Shown here piece after piece: positions 6,026 through 14,714 of a stretch of 22,540 nucleotides of DNA. Source of the stretch: Candidatus Segatella intestinihominis (GTDB lineage Bacteria > Bacteroidota > Bacteroidia > Bacteroidales > Bacteroidaceae); the NCBI GenBank assembly GCA_900548535.1, contig URLG01000043.1:1-22540 (forward strand), written 5' to 3'. The notes under the pieces were generated by a model. That model searched no databases. It was not told the DNA's origin and saw only the letters and a program-made list of their open reading frames with translations. A program made the position numbers and the translations under genes. The first letter of the stretch is position 1, and the number at the start of each line of letters is the position of its first letter.

Positions 6026-6877
6026 ATGTTACGAATTGCAGTACAATCAAAGGGTCGTCTTTTCGATGACACCATGAATCTTTTAACGGAGGCTGACATC
6101 AAGGTGAGTGCCTCTAAGCGCACCCTCTTGGTGCAGGCTAGTAATTTCCCTCTCGAAGTGCTCTATCTGCGCGATGATGATATCCCTCAGAGCGTGGCTT
6201 CGGGCGTAGCCGACATCGGTATCGTGGGCGAGAACGAGTTTGTGGAGCGTGGTGAGAATGCGCAGGTAATCGACCGATTGGGCTTCAGCAAGTGCCGCTT
6301 GAGCCTTGCCATCCCTAAGAAGATAGATTATCCAGGCTTGAAGTGGTTTGATGGCAAGAAGATTGCCACCTCTTATCCTAACATTCTGCGCAACTTCATG
6401 AAGAAGAATGGCATCAACGCCGATATCCACGTCATCACCGGTTCGGTAGAGATTAGCCCTGGCATCGGCTTGGCTGATGGCATCTTCGATATCGTAAGCT
6501 CTGGCTCAACGTTGGTAAGCAACAATCTTGCCGAGGTAGAGGTAGTGATGAAGAGCGAGGCTCTGCTCATTGGCAACTGGAACATGGACGATGAGAAGCA
6601 CAACATCCTCAATGAGATGCTTTTCCGCTTCGAGGCTGTGCGCTCTGCCCAGGACAAGAAGTATGTGATGATGAACGCACCTAAGGACAAGGTGGAGGCC
6701 ATCACCCAGGTATTGCCAGGCATCAAGAGCCCTACGGTCATCCCATTGGCCGACGAGCAGTGGTGCTCTATCCACACCGTGCTCGACGAGAAGAGATTCT
6801 GGGAAATCATCGGCAAGCTGAAGGAGCTGGGTGCTCAGGGCATCCTGGTAACTCCTATCGAGAAGATGATATTGTAA
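6026..6877 (+). CDS. hisG: ATP phosphoribosyltransferase HisG (long form)
   Basis: The start at 6026 (MLRIAVQSKGRL) gives 283 residues. It is preferred to an upstream ATG at 5987 because the family begins at this motif and 5987 lies inside the promoter. Motifs include SKGRLFDDT, VADIGIVGENE near 73, and the PRPP-binding loop EISPGIGLADGIFDIVSSGST near 142-163. The C-terminal 75 residues correspond to the ACT-like regulatory domain of long-form HisG, so histidine feedback inhibition is expected without HisZ. It catalyses the first step of histidine synthesis, condensing ATP and PRPP. It heads a hisG-hisD-hisC operon. Confidence 0.96.
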   Translation: MLRIAVQSKGRLFDDTMNLLTEADIKVSASKRTLLVQASNFPLEVLYLRDDDIPQSVASGVADIGIVGENEFVERGENAQVIDRLGFSKCRLSLAIPKKIDYPGLKWFDGKKIATSYPNILRNFMKKNGINADIHVITGSVEISPGIGLADGIFDIVSSGSTLVSNNLAEVEVVMKSEALLIGNWNMDDEKHNILNEMLFRFEAVRSAQDKKYVMMNAPKDKVEAITQVLPGIKSPTVIPLADEQWCSIHTVLDEKRFWEIIGKLKELGAQGILVTPIEKMIL

Positions 6878-6915
6878 TAATTAGGAATTAATAATTAAGA
6901 ATTAATAATTAAGGA
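6878..6915. repeat. AT-rich repeat between hisG and hisD
   Basis: Two or three copies of AATTAATAATTAAG-type units fill the 38-bp gap and run up to the hisD ATG. This is the reverse complement of the array upstream of queC at 2149-2180. Confidence 0.6.
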
Positions 6916-8202
6916 ATGAAGGTAATTAAGTATCCTGCAAAGGAAGAATGGAGCGAGATTGTGAAACGCCCACACCTCGATGTGTCGCAGCTCAATGCGA
7001 CCGTGGAAGGTGTACTCGACGATGTGAAGAACCATGGCGACGAAGCCGTGAAGCGCTACGAGGAGAAGTTTGATCATGCCCATCTCGATACTTTGGCTGT
7101 AACGGAGGCTGAAATCGAAGAGGCTGAAAGACTGGTATCCCCAGAACTCAAAGACGCTTTGCACCTCGCCCATCATAACATTGCCGCATTCCATCAGAGC
7201 CAGAAGTTTGAGGGCGAGAAGGTGGAGACCTGCCCTGGAGTGACCTGCTGGCAGAAGAGCGTGGCGATAGAAAAAGTGGGTCTCTATATCCCTGGAGGCA
7301 CCGCGCCATTGTTCTCTACCGTGCTGATGCTAGCCACTCCTGCCAAGATAGCTGGTTGCAAGGAGATTGTGCTCTGCACCCCTCCTAACCGTGAGGGCAA
7401 GGTGAACCCTGCCATCCTCATGGCTGCCAAGATAGCGGGCGTGAGCAAGATATTCAAGGCGGGCGGCGTGCAGGCCATTGGCGCCATGGCTTACGGTACG
7501 GAGAGCGTGCCTAAGGTGTACAAGATCTTTGGTCCGGGCAATCAGTATGTGATGGCTGCCAAGCAGCATGTGTCGCTCCATGACGCTGCCATCGATATGC
7601 CTGCCGGCCCATCGGAGGTATGCGTCATCGCCGACGAAAGTGCCAACCCAGTGTTTGTGGCTGCCGACTTGCTGTCGCAGGCTGAGCACGGATTCGACTC
7701 GCAGGTATTCTTCATCACCACCTCAGAGAAGGTGCTGGGCGAGGTGAAGAAGGAGATTGAAGCACAACTTGAGCGATTGCCACGTAAGGAAATGGCACAG
7801 ACCTCATTGGACAACTCTAAGTTTATCCTCGTTGAGGACTATGATGCTGCCATCGACCTGAGCAATACCTATGCCCCTGAACATCTAATCATTGCCACCC
7901 AAAACTATGAGGAGTTGGCAGAGAAGGTGGTGAATGCGGGCAGCGTGTTCCTGGGCAACTATGCCTGTGAGAGTGCGGGAGACTATGCCAGCGGCACCAA
8001 CCACACCCTGCCTACCCACGGCTATGCCTTGGCTTACAACGGCGTAAACCTGGACAGCTACAACAGAAAGATAACCTTCCAGCATCTCACACAGGATGGC
8101 ATTCGTAACATAGGAGATGCGGTGGTTACCATGGCTGAGAACGAGCAGCTGGAGGCGCACGCCAACGCCATGAGACTGAGAGTGAAAGAGGTAAACAAAT
8201 AA
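6916..8202 (+). CDS. hisD: Histidinol dehydrogenase HisD
   Basis: The 428-residue product has the normal length. It carries the family motifs VGLYIPGGTAPLFST near 121-135, KIFGPGNQYV near 203-212 and AGPSEV at 230-235. The zinc-site motif SQAEHG is at 254-259 (Gln255, His258), and the catalytic Glu322-His323 pair is in APEHLI. HisD performs the last two steps of histidine synthesis, oxidising L-histidinol to L-histidine with two NAD+. It lies 38 bp after hisG and 6 bp before hisC, which indicates one transcript. Confidence 0.97.
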   Translation: MKVIKYPAKEEWSEIVKRPHLDVSQLNATVEGVLDDVKNHGDEAVKRYEEKFDHAHLDTLAVTEAEIEEAERLVSPELKDALHLAHHNIAAFHQSQKFEGEKVETCPGVTCWQKSVAIEKVGLYIPGGTAPLFSTVLMLATPAKIAGCKEIVLCTPPNREGKVNPAILMAAKIAGVSKIFKAGGVQAIGAMAYGTESVPKVYKIFGPGNQYVMAAKQHVSLHDAAIDMPAGPSEVCVIADESANPVFVAADLLSQAEHGFDSQVFFITTSEKVLGEVKKEIEAQLERLPRKEMAQTSLDNSKFILVEDYDAAIDLSNTYAPEHLIIATQNYEELAEKVVNAGSVFLGNYACESAGDYASGTNHTLPTHGYALAYNGVNLDSYNRKITFQHLTQDGIRNIGDAVVTMAENEQLEAHANAMRLRVKEVNK

Positions 8203-8208
8203 AAAATT

Positions 8209-9243
8209 ATGAAAGACTTGAAAGAACTGTGCCGAGAGAACATCTGGAACTTGGCACCTTACAGTTGCGCTCGCACGGAGTTTGCTGGCAGAAATGCCCA
8301 CGTATTCCTCGATGCCAACGAGAATCCATATAATGACCCTTACAACCGCTACCCAGACCCTCTGCAAGTGGAGGTGAAGGTGCAGGTGAGCAAGGTGAAG
8401 GGCGTGCCCCAGGAGAATATCTTCCTGGGCAATGGCTCTGACGAGGCCATCGACCTGGTGTATCGTGTGTTCTGCCGTCCAGGCGTGGACAATGTGGTGG
8501 CTATTGCGCCTACCTACGGTATGTATGAGGTGTGTGCCGACATCAATGACGTGGAGTATCGCTCCGTATTGCTCGATGAGCAGTATCAGATTACCTCGCA
8601 GAAGCTCTTGGAGGCTTGCGATGATAAGACCAAGGTGATCTGGATATGCAGCCCTAACAACCCTACGGGCAATCACGTCAACCGTGAGGCCATCTTGGAG
8701 GTACTGCAGCAGTTCCAGGGCATCGTCATCGTGGACGAGGCATATAGCGACTTCTCTGCCGAGCGCACCTTCCGCAGTGTGCTGAGCCATTTTCCTAACC
8801 TCATCGTGCTCAATACAATGAGCAAGGCATGGGGCTGCGCTGCCCTTCGCATGGGTATGGCTTTTGCCAGCAAGCAGATTATTGATATATTCAATAAGGT
8901 GAAGTATCCTTACAACATCAACCTGCTCACCCAGCAGCATGCCCTTGAGGTGCTGAAGAATCCGCTGAAGGTGGACGAGTGGGTGAAGAACATCCTGCAG
9001 GAGCGAAGCAAGGTGATGGCGGCATTTATGGACCTGCCTATCTGCGAGAAGGTGTATCCTACGGATGCCAACTTCTTCCTGGCTAAGATGACGGATGCCA
9101 ATGCCATCTACGAGTATCTCGTGGCGCAGGGCATCATCGTGAGAAATCGCAACAAGGTGCAGCTCTGTGGCAACTGCCTCAGAATCACTATTGGAAATAA
9201 GACTGAGAATGCCGAATTGCTCGGTGCGCTCAGACAGTACTAA
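8209..9243 (+). CDS. hisC: Histidinol-phosphate aminotransferase HisC
   Basis: The 344-residue product is a fold-type I PLP aminotransferase. DANENPYNDPYNRYPD at 35-50 is the HisC N-terminal signature. SPNNPTGN at 148-155 and VDEAYSDF at 175-182 position the PLP ring. The Schiff-base lysine is Lys206 in SKAWG, and Arg214 follows in ALRMG. It converts imidazole acetol-phosphate and glutamate to histidinol phosphate. It is the final gene of the operon and is followed by a strong terminator. hisB, which often follows hisC in Bacteroidales, is not in the window. Confidence 0.96.
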   Translation: MKDLKELCRENIWNLAPYSCARTEFAGRNAHVFLDANENPYNDPYNRYPDPLQVEVKVQVSKVKGVPQENIFLGNGSDEAIDLVYRVFCRPGVDNVVAIAPTYGMYEVCADINDVEYRSVLLDEQYQITSQKLLEACDDKTKVIWICSPNNPTGNHVNREAILEVLQQFQGIVIVDEAYSDFSAERTFRSVLSHFPNLIVLNTMSKAWGCAALRMGMAFASKQIIDIFNKVKYPYNINLLTQQHALEVLKNPLKVDEWVKNILQERSKVMAAFMDLPICEKVYPTDANFFLAKMTDANAIYEYLVAQGIIVRNRNKVQLCGNCLRITIGNKTENAELLGALRQY

Positions 9244-9249
9244 AAATAA

Positions 9250-9290
9250 AAAACGTCCTCGTTTTAATGAAACGAGGACGTTTTCTTTTT
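9250..9290. terminator. Bidirectional intrinsic terminator after hisC
   Basis: A perfect 15-bp stem, AAAACGTCCTCGTTT (9250-9264) with its complement (9270-9284), encloses the loop TAATG and is followed by CTTTTT. The minus-strand version is followed by TTTTTTATTTTTA, so it also ends the convergent radical SAM gene, whose stop at 9289 abuts the stem. Confidence 0.95.
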
Positions 9291-11556
9291 ATCTTCTTCC
9301 GCCTCGACGACTGCGATTGTTGTCATCGAAGTTAGGATTGAAGCTCTTTTTCTTCTTATCCTTAAAGAATCCTGAGCCTTGCTCCTTGGCAGCTCTCAGC
9401 TCTGCCCTGGCGGCAGCTACAGCATCTCGGATATTGGCATTGGCATTATTGGCTCTGCCATTGTTAGCCCTGCCATTTGCAGGATTGCCTTTGCCATTTG
9501 TTGCCTTGCCTCTGCCTGGCTTTCCGTTATGCAGCGGACGACCATTGTTGAGGTATTTCTCCTCATCGTAGCAGCCCACATTGCCGTAACCCTTTGGGGC
9601 GAAGCGCTCAGCATTTCTGCTAGCTCCTCGCTTGCCCTTGGCTCCTCTTCCCACGCCCGGATTGTCGTAGGTAGAGCCTATGGCCTTGTCTTCGAAGCGA
9701 ACTTTTCCCTTATGGAATCCGCCGCCAGGAGCCTTGCGATCATAGAGTTTGTCGATGAGGTCGGCTCTGCCTATTCTTCTCAACTCGCTCTCGATGGCGC
9801 GGCGCTCTTCGGGCTTATACCAGAAGAAGAACATGCGCTGGGCTAGTTTCTCCTTCGGGGTCTTGGCGCTAAACACGGGCTCCAGGGTGTATGGGTCATA
9901 GCCCGTATACCAGGTCTCGGTGCTGATGGTCATCGGAGTAGGGGTGAAGTCCTGCACCTGCTCCAGATGGAAGTCCAAGCCCTTGGTGATGACGGCAAGC
10001 TCTGCCATATCCTCTTCATGACAGCCCGGATGGGAACTGATGAAGTATGGGATGATCTGCTGGTTCAATCCCTCCTCCTTGTTGATCTTATCAAAGATGC
10101 GCTTGAACTCGTAGAAGAGGTCGAATGATGGCTTGCGCATAAACTTCAGTACCTCGGGGCTGGTATGCTCTGGGGCTACCTTCAGTCGGCCGCTCACATG
10201 CTTGGTTATCAGCTCTCGGGTGTATTGGCGTGCTACCTCATTGATCTTCTCGTCCTTGCTCTTGTGCAGGAGCAGGTCATAGCGCACACCACTTCCTATA
10301 AAGCTCTTCTTGATACCCGGCAGGGCATCCACGGCATGGTAGATGTCCAAGAGTTTGCTATGGTCGGTATTGAGGTTCGGACAGATCTGTGGATGCACAC
10401 ACGATGGGCGCTTGCATCTCTCACAAGCCTTCGGGTTGTTGCCATGCATGCCATACATGTTGGCTGATGGACCGCCCAAGTCGCTCAGATAGCCCTTGAA
10501 GTCAGGCATTTGGATAATCTTCTTCACCTCTTTCAAAATGCTTTCCTTGCTGCGGCACACCACAAACTTGCCCTGGTGGGCAGAGATGGTGCAGAAGGAG
10601 CAACCGCCAAAGCAACCTCTGTGCAAGTTTACGGAGAACTTGATCATCTCGTAAGCCGGAATGGTCTTGCCCTTGTACTTAGGGTGAGGCAGTCGGGTGT
10701 ATGGCAGGTCGAAGGAGGCGTCCAGTTCCTCGGTGGTCATCACGGGGAAGGGTGGGTTCACCACAGCCATCTTGTTGTCCACTGGTTGTATCATGCGCTG
10801 GGCATGCACCTTGTTGCATTCCTCCTCCAGGTGGCGCACGTTCTCAGCCTGCCCTTTCTTATTGTGCAGGCATTCCTCGTGGCTATGCAGCAGGATGTCG
10901 TCCTCTCGGATGCCGCCCGGTATCTCGTCCTCCTTGCAGAGGAATACGGTCTGCGGGATGTCGCGTATCTCCTGAATCTTCCTGCCGCTCTCCAGTGCCT
11001 CGGCTAGGGCGATGATGGATTTCTCGCCCATACCATAGAGTATGATGTCGGCTCCCGAATCGCAGAGGATACACTTCTTCAGCTTGTCCTGCCAGTAGTC
11101 ATAGTGGCTGATGCGTCGGAGCGATGCCTCGATGCCACCGAGTGCCACGGGTACGTCGGGATATAGTTTCTTTAATATTTGGGTGTACACGATGGAAGGG
11201 TAGTCGGGGCGCATGTCGTGGCGGGAATCGGGACTGAAGGCATCCTCGCTACGCATGCGTCGGTTGGCGGTGTAGCGGTTCACCATCGAGTCCATGGCGC
11301 CTGGCGAGATGCCGAAGAAGAGGCGAGGACGCCCCAACTTTTTGAAGTCGCGGAAGTCGCCATGCCAGTCGGGTTGCGGCACGATGGCTATCTTGTAGCC
11401 ATGCGCCTCCAGGGTTCTGCCTATCACGGCAGGACCAAAGGCGGGATGGTCTATGTAGGCATCGCCCGAGAAGAGGATGATGTCCAGCTGGTCCCATCCT
11501 CTCAGTTCGCACTCCTTCTTGGTCGTGGGGAGAAAGTCTGTTAACTTATAATCCAT
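9289..11556 (-). CDS. YgiQ-family radical SAM protein with long basic tail
   Basis: The 755-residue product begins MDYKLTDFLPTTKKE, the usual YgiQ N-terminus. The N-terminal region (1-280) includes SGDAYIDHPAFG and GGIEASLRRISHYDYW. The radical SAM core carries the 4Fe-4S motif CFGGCSFC with Cys315, Cys319 and Cys322. A second cysteine group (378, 381, 386, 392), also present in E. coli YgiQ, precedes NLNTDH. The family member's substrate is not known. The folded part ends near 600. The last 120 or so residues are low complexity, with NG/RAN repeats at about 660-715, a short Ala-rich helix and a Lys/Arg-rich end. It lies 12 bp after the 113-residue gene, so the two are probably co-transcribed, and it is the last gene of the minus-strand cluster. 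Confidence 0.9.
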   Translation of the reverse strand: MDYKLTDFLPTTKKECELRGWDQLDIILFSGDAYIDHPAFGPAVIGRTLEAHGYKIAIVPQPDWHGDFRDFKKLGRPRLFFGISPGAMDSMVNRYTANRRMRSEDAFSPDSRHDMRPDYPSIVYTQILKKLYPDVPVALGGIEASLRRISHYDYWQDKLKKCILCDSGADIILYGMGEKSIIALAEALESGRKIQEIRDIPQTVFLCKEDEIPGGIREDDILLHSHEECLHNKKGQAENVRHLEEECNKVHAQRMIQPVDNKMAVVNPPFPVMTTEELDASFDLPYTRLPHPKYKGKTIPAYEMIKFSVNLHRGCFGGCSFCTISAHQGKFVVCRSKESILKEVKKIIQMPDFKGYLSDLGGPSANMYGMHGNNPKACERCKRPSCVHPQICPNLNTDHSKLLDIYHAVDALPGIKKSFIGSGVRYDLLLHKSKDEKINEVARQYTRELITKHVSGRLKVAPEHTSPEVLKFMRKPSFDLFYEFKRIFDKINKEEGLNQQIIPYFISSHPGCHEEDMAELAVITKGLDFHLEQVQDFTPTPMTISTETWYTGYDPYTLEPVFSAKTPKEKLAQRMFFFWYKPEERRAIESELRRIGRADLIDKLYDRKAPGGGFHKGKVRFEDKAIGSTYDNPGVGRGAKGKRGASRNAERFAPKGYGNVGCYDEEKYLNNGRPLHNGKPGRGKATNGKGNPANGRANNGRANNANANIRDAVAAARAELRAAKEQGSGFFKDKKKKSFNPNFDDNNRSRRGGRR

Positions 11557-11568
11557 TAAAAAACTTAT

Positions 11569-11910
11569 TTAGTCATTAACTGCGTCTGGCTCTGCATCTG
11601 CTGCTGCCTCTGCGCCACGCTTTTCCTTCCAGTCTACGTAGAGCAATACGAGGTTGTGGAGCCCCAAGGCCTTCATGTTCTGATTGTAGATCACGTCGAG
11701 GCAGAGGTCGAGCAAGTCCTTGTCCTTGATGTCTGAACTTTCCAGGAGGGAGCGAACATTGAGCTTCAATTTGTCGAGCACTTCCTCGTCGATGATGCCA
11801 TTGCTGTCTACGAGGTTGCGGAGCAACTGATACTTGTCGATAGTCTCGAGATGCTGGTCGCTCACTTCGATGGAGCGTGTGCCAGACGGGTTTGCTTGAA
11901 TCTTATACAT
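11569..11910 (-). CDS. Conserved-looking hypothetical protein, 113 residues
   Basis: I do not recognise a named family. The product is soluble, without a signal peptide or membrane segment. It starts MYKIQANPSGTRSIEVSDQHL, followed by predicted helices at about 25-60 (Leu/Asp/Glu/Lys-rich, NVRSLLESSDIKDKD) and 65-95 (LCLDVIYNQNMKALGLHNLVLLYVDW). It ends in an acidic Ala/Glu/Asp tail. It lies 23 bp after the amidase-like gene and 12 bp before the YgiQ gene, all on the minus strand, which supports translation as part of an operon. The A-rich context before the ATG is normal for this group. Confidence 0.8.
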   Translation of the reverse strand: MYKIQANPSGTRSIEVSDQHLETIDKYQLLRNLVDSNGIIDEEVLDKLKLNVRSLLESSDIKDKDLLDLCLDVIYNQNMKALGLHNLVLLYVDWKEKRGAEAAADAEPDAVND

Positions 11911-11933
11911 AGTCTTAATATTTAGTTTATAAT

Positions 11934-14651
11934 TTATTCCATGAGAAATTTCAGGATGCCTAGCATGATGCTATTGCGAGTCTTCTCGTCCACGATGCAT
12001 TCCAGCGGGAATCCCATCACAAAGCTGCGCTGGCTGTTGTCCTTATATGCTACTGCAGCACTTGTACCTGTGGTGTAACGCATCGCCGTAAACGCACCAT
12101 TCATAGATGGTTGCAGTATCTCGGGATGAGTGGCAGCGTAGTGCTTGTCGTTGAGCTCGTTGTAGTAGCTGAAGAGCAGCCCTAAGCCCGATACGCTAGC
12201 CGCTGTGGTCACGATGCTGTCTCGCTGGGTGACGGTGGAATCCTCTGGGTTCATCTCTTCGATGATGAAGCGAGTGCCCGTTGGTTCATAGTTCACCTTG
12301 AGCGTGTTGCCCAGAAATGCTTGCTCTTGCTCGGTCTGCATGTCGCTGCCCGTGTAAGAACCGCTCACCAGCAGTCTTCCGCCATCTGCCATATAGCCCT
12401 TGATGCGATTTTGCAGGGTGGGGGTAAACGACTTGTAGTACTCGTGGGTGTAGCCATCGTGGCGCTCCAATCCATTGATCAGGTCTACGGCTTGATAGTT
12501 TTCCATCCTTACCTTGCCTTCGTTGATGGCCTGGCTGGAGCAGCTGGCTATGTTGTATTTGTAGCCCGAGGCTATGCTGCGGGCATGGTTCACCACATTG
12601 CCGAAGTCATTGCCAGCCACAAACTTGCCCACCATCTCATTGCCGCAATATCCCAAGCCTCGGCTCGTCTCATTGCCCATCTTCGAGCGGTCGAATACTC
12701 GTTGCTTGCCACTCCATCCGGCTGTGAGACCATAGCTTACGCCTGGGTCTTGGTCGAAGTCGAAGCCCTGTGTAGAGTCGTTGTCTACCACCTGTGGTGA
12801 GGCAAGTCGATGGAAGTTGTTGACTATCAGAATGCTCTTGGTGGCGGCTGGGTCGTAGAGGGCGCAGAGCGTCTCCGAGGCGAAACTTTCGCCACCCTGG
12901 TTCAGTGCTGCTACCTTGAAGCTATACAGTTTGCCTGGCTCCATCTGGAGCTGGTACTCATGAGTCTTCACGATGGTGCCATTGTCAAATCCGCCTCTTC
13001 CTTCCGCCTCGTAAACGATGTAAGAGGTGGCTCTGGCTGATGGCTCCAACTTGTCTTGTTGTGGCATCCACTTGAGGTGAGCCATTCCGCCCTCTATCTC
13101 CACGCTGAAGTCTTGTGGCGGTAGCGGCTGCACTACGTAGCGTGCCCCATGATTGCTGCTCACATAGCGCAAGATGGTCTTGTAGATGGAGCGGGCTATC
13201 TGGAATTTGCCCATTGGGTCTTGGGCGATGCGCATATCGGGAAAACTCTGATGGGAGAGCATCTCGATGATGGCTGATGGCACCTCGGGCAGACGGGTCT
13301 CTGAGTAGTTGCGGTCCCATAGGTATCGCTTGCCAAAGTCGCCATAGAGGGCGGTCATGTCTTGCACCAGGTTATCGCGCAAGGCACGGGCGAAATCCTT
13401 GGATGCCATGCGGGAGATGCCGCTATTGAGCATGCTGTCGTTGAAGTCGGTGGTGCAAATGGAGAGGGCTCCCCATGTGGTCTTGCCATCCTTGTTGTAG
13501 CCTGCGTCGCTGTGCAGGGCTAGGGATAGCTCGATGGGTACGTGCTTGCCGTCCAGGGCTGGCATGAAGACGCTGCCTCCGCCCAGCCAATTGGTCATCA
13601 GCGAACGGGTGTTGATGTCGTCGGCATAGTCGTTCTTGCCTTGTCTGCCACCATATACTTGATAGGGTGCACCTGCCCACTGGGCGTAATATCTTGCTCC
13701 TTCCAGGCAGCGGGGCAGTCCGCTAGGATATCCGCCTCGCTCTATGTTGCCCATTCCACCACCAAAGCGCACGGCATCGGTAGTAACGATGCCCTTGCTG
13801 GAGGCATGGTTGGTACACACCACTCGGTTGAACTCATTGCAGCCACGGTCAAAGTCGAAGGTGCCCAGGTATACCCAGGTGCCTCCGCCCATCTTCTGAT
13901 TTACCGTAAACTCGGTGGCCTCGCCCTTGTGGTAAACGATGTATTTGGCATCGCTCACGCTCTTGGGCAGCGATTGGTAACTGACGTATACGGCATACTT
14001 TCCCTCCTCAGGGAACTTAGGCTGATAGCTCACCTCGCTATATTTCTTGCGCTTCGTGGCCTTCGCCTGTCTCACAGTGCCCATGCGGAATGGGTTTTCG
14101 CCATCGCTGTAAAGGGCACGGTTGGCGGCAAAGCCCACCGAGTCGCAACTCTTCCATTTCTTGCCATTCTCTATCTCTCGGTAGAAGACAGACTTGATGG
14201 CATCGTCATTGTCTATGATCACCTCGTGCGTTTGCCAGTCGCGCTCACGGGGAGTGAAGACGATGGCTCCCGCATTCTGGAGCATCGGTATGAGGTAAGG
14301 CACCACGATGGTCTGCGTAAAGAGATCTTCGGTGGTGCAGAATAGGTTGGGGCGCTGCCATTTCCAGCGGTGCTGGTCGTTGGCATAGTATCTGCCATGC
14401 GATGCCCATAGTGAGAGATGTCGGTTTTGCAGACCCGCAGTGATGAAGTAGGGGCGTGAAGCATTAAACACCCACGGGTCGCCATCATATTCGATGCCTT
14501 CCCATGCGTGGCTATTGCCCTCGTCGTAAGCTGGATCCGAAGCCTGATTCTTGGCTTGAATGGAAGCAGGAATCGATGCTTGTACTGAAGCTTGAGCCGA
14601 TAGCAACAAACTGCTTAACAGACAAAACTTTATGCTCTTGTAATGTTTCAC
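11934..14651 (-). CDS. Exported N-acetylmuramoyl-L-alanine amidase-like protein with golvesin and FN3 domains
   Basis: The 905-residue product has an N-terminal signal peptide (hydrophobic 8-21) followed by an odd repeated QAS/PAS segment (20-39). The fold resembles zinc amidase_3: His85 in ASHGRYY, IVFTPRERD at 130-138 (matching the usual LTR-D motif), a Glu/Arg helix near 317, His380 in ALHSDAG and Glu463 in AIIEMLSHQ. A golvesin/xanthan-lyase-like beta domain (about 150-300) is inserted into the amidase fold. A fibronectin type III domain spans about 510-610. The C-terminal 290 residues look like a class-I glutamine amidotransferase-like or other alpha/beta domain. Such proteins are often named 'xanthan lyase' in Bacteroidales; peptidoglycan amidase activity fits the residues better. 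It probably acts in the periplasm or on the surface. It lies 58 bp after the acyltransferase gene. Confidence 0.75.
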   Translation of the reverse strand: MKHYKSIKFCLLSSLLLSAQASVQASIPASIQAKNQASDPAYDEGNSHAWEGIEYDGDPWVFNASRPYFITAGLQNRHLSLWASHGRYYANDQHRWKWQRPNLFCTTEDLFTQTIVVPYLIPMLQNAGAIVFTPRERDWQTHEVIIDNDDAIKSVFYREIENGKKWKSCDSVGFAANRALYSDGENPFRMGTVRQAKATKRKKYSEVSYQPKFPEEGKYAVYVSYQSLPKSVSDAKYIVYHKGEATEFTVNQKMGGGTWVYLGTFDFDRGCNEFNRVVCTNHASSKGIVTTDAVRFGGGMGNIERGGYPSGLPRCLEGARYYAQWAGAPYQVYGGRQGKNDYADDINTRSLMTNWLGGGSVFMPALDGKHVPIELSLALHSDAGYNKDGKTTWGALSICTTDFNDSMLNSGISRMASKDFARALRDNLVQDMTALYGDFGKRYLWDRNYSETRLPEVPSAIIEMLSHQSFPDMRIAQDPMGKFQIARSIYKTILRYVSSNHGARYVVQPLPPQDFSVEIEGGMAHLKWMPQQDKLEPSARATSYIVYEAEGRGGFDNGTIVKTHEYQLQMEPGKLYSFKVAALNQGGESFASETLCALYDPAATKSILIVNNFHRLASPQVVDNDSTQGFDFDQDPGVSYGLTAGWSGKQRVFDRSKMGNETSRGLGYCGNEMVGKFVAGNDFGNVVNHARSIASGYKYNIASCSSQAINEGKVRMENYQAVDLINGLERHDGYTHEYYKSFTPTLQNRIKGYMADGGRLLVSGSYTGSDMQTEQEQAFLGNTLKVNYEPTGTRFIIEEMNPEDSTVTQRDSIVTTAASVSGLGLLFSYYNELNDKHYAATHPEILQPSMNGAFTAMRYTTGTSAAVAYKDNSQRSFVMGFPLECIVDEKTRNSIMLGILKFLME

Positions 14652-14674
14652 TATTCTTTCTCTAGTTTCTTATA

Positions 14675-14714
14675 CTCTTTCTGAGTTACTTGTTCTCTTT
14701 CTGAGTTACTTATT
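14675..14714. repeat. 20-bp tandem duplication covering the acyltransferase stop
   Basis: CTCTTTCTGAGTTACTTGTT (14675-14694) is followed directly by a copy with one change (14695-14714). The second copy contains the stop codon of the acyltransferase gene (14710-14712, minus strand); the first copy lies in its 3' untranslated gap. Confidence 0.85.

Noticed and set aside
7885..8940. Minus-strand open frame of 351 codons across hisD and hisC
   Set aside because: It is antisense to two certain genes and spans their junction; its composition (His/Leu/Val-rich) is typical of a shadow frame.
13542..14345. Plus-strand open frame of 267 codons opposite the amidase-like gene
   Set aside because: No start context, promoter or family resemblance; the minus-strand gene has a signal peptide and ordered domains.
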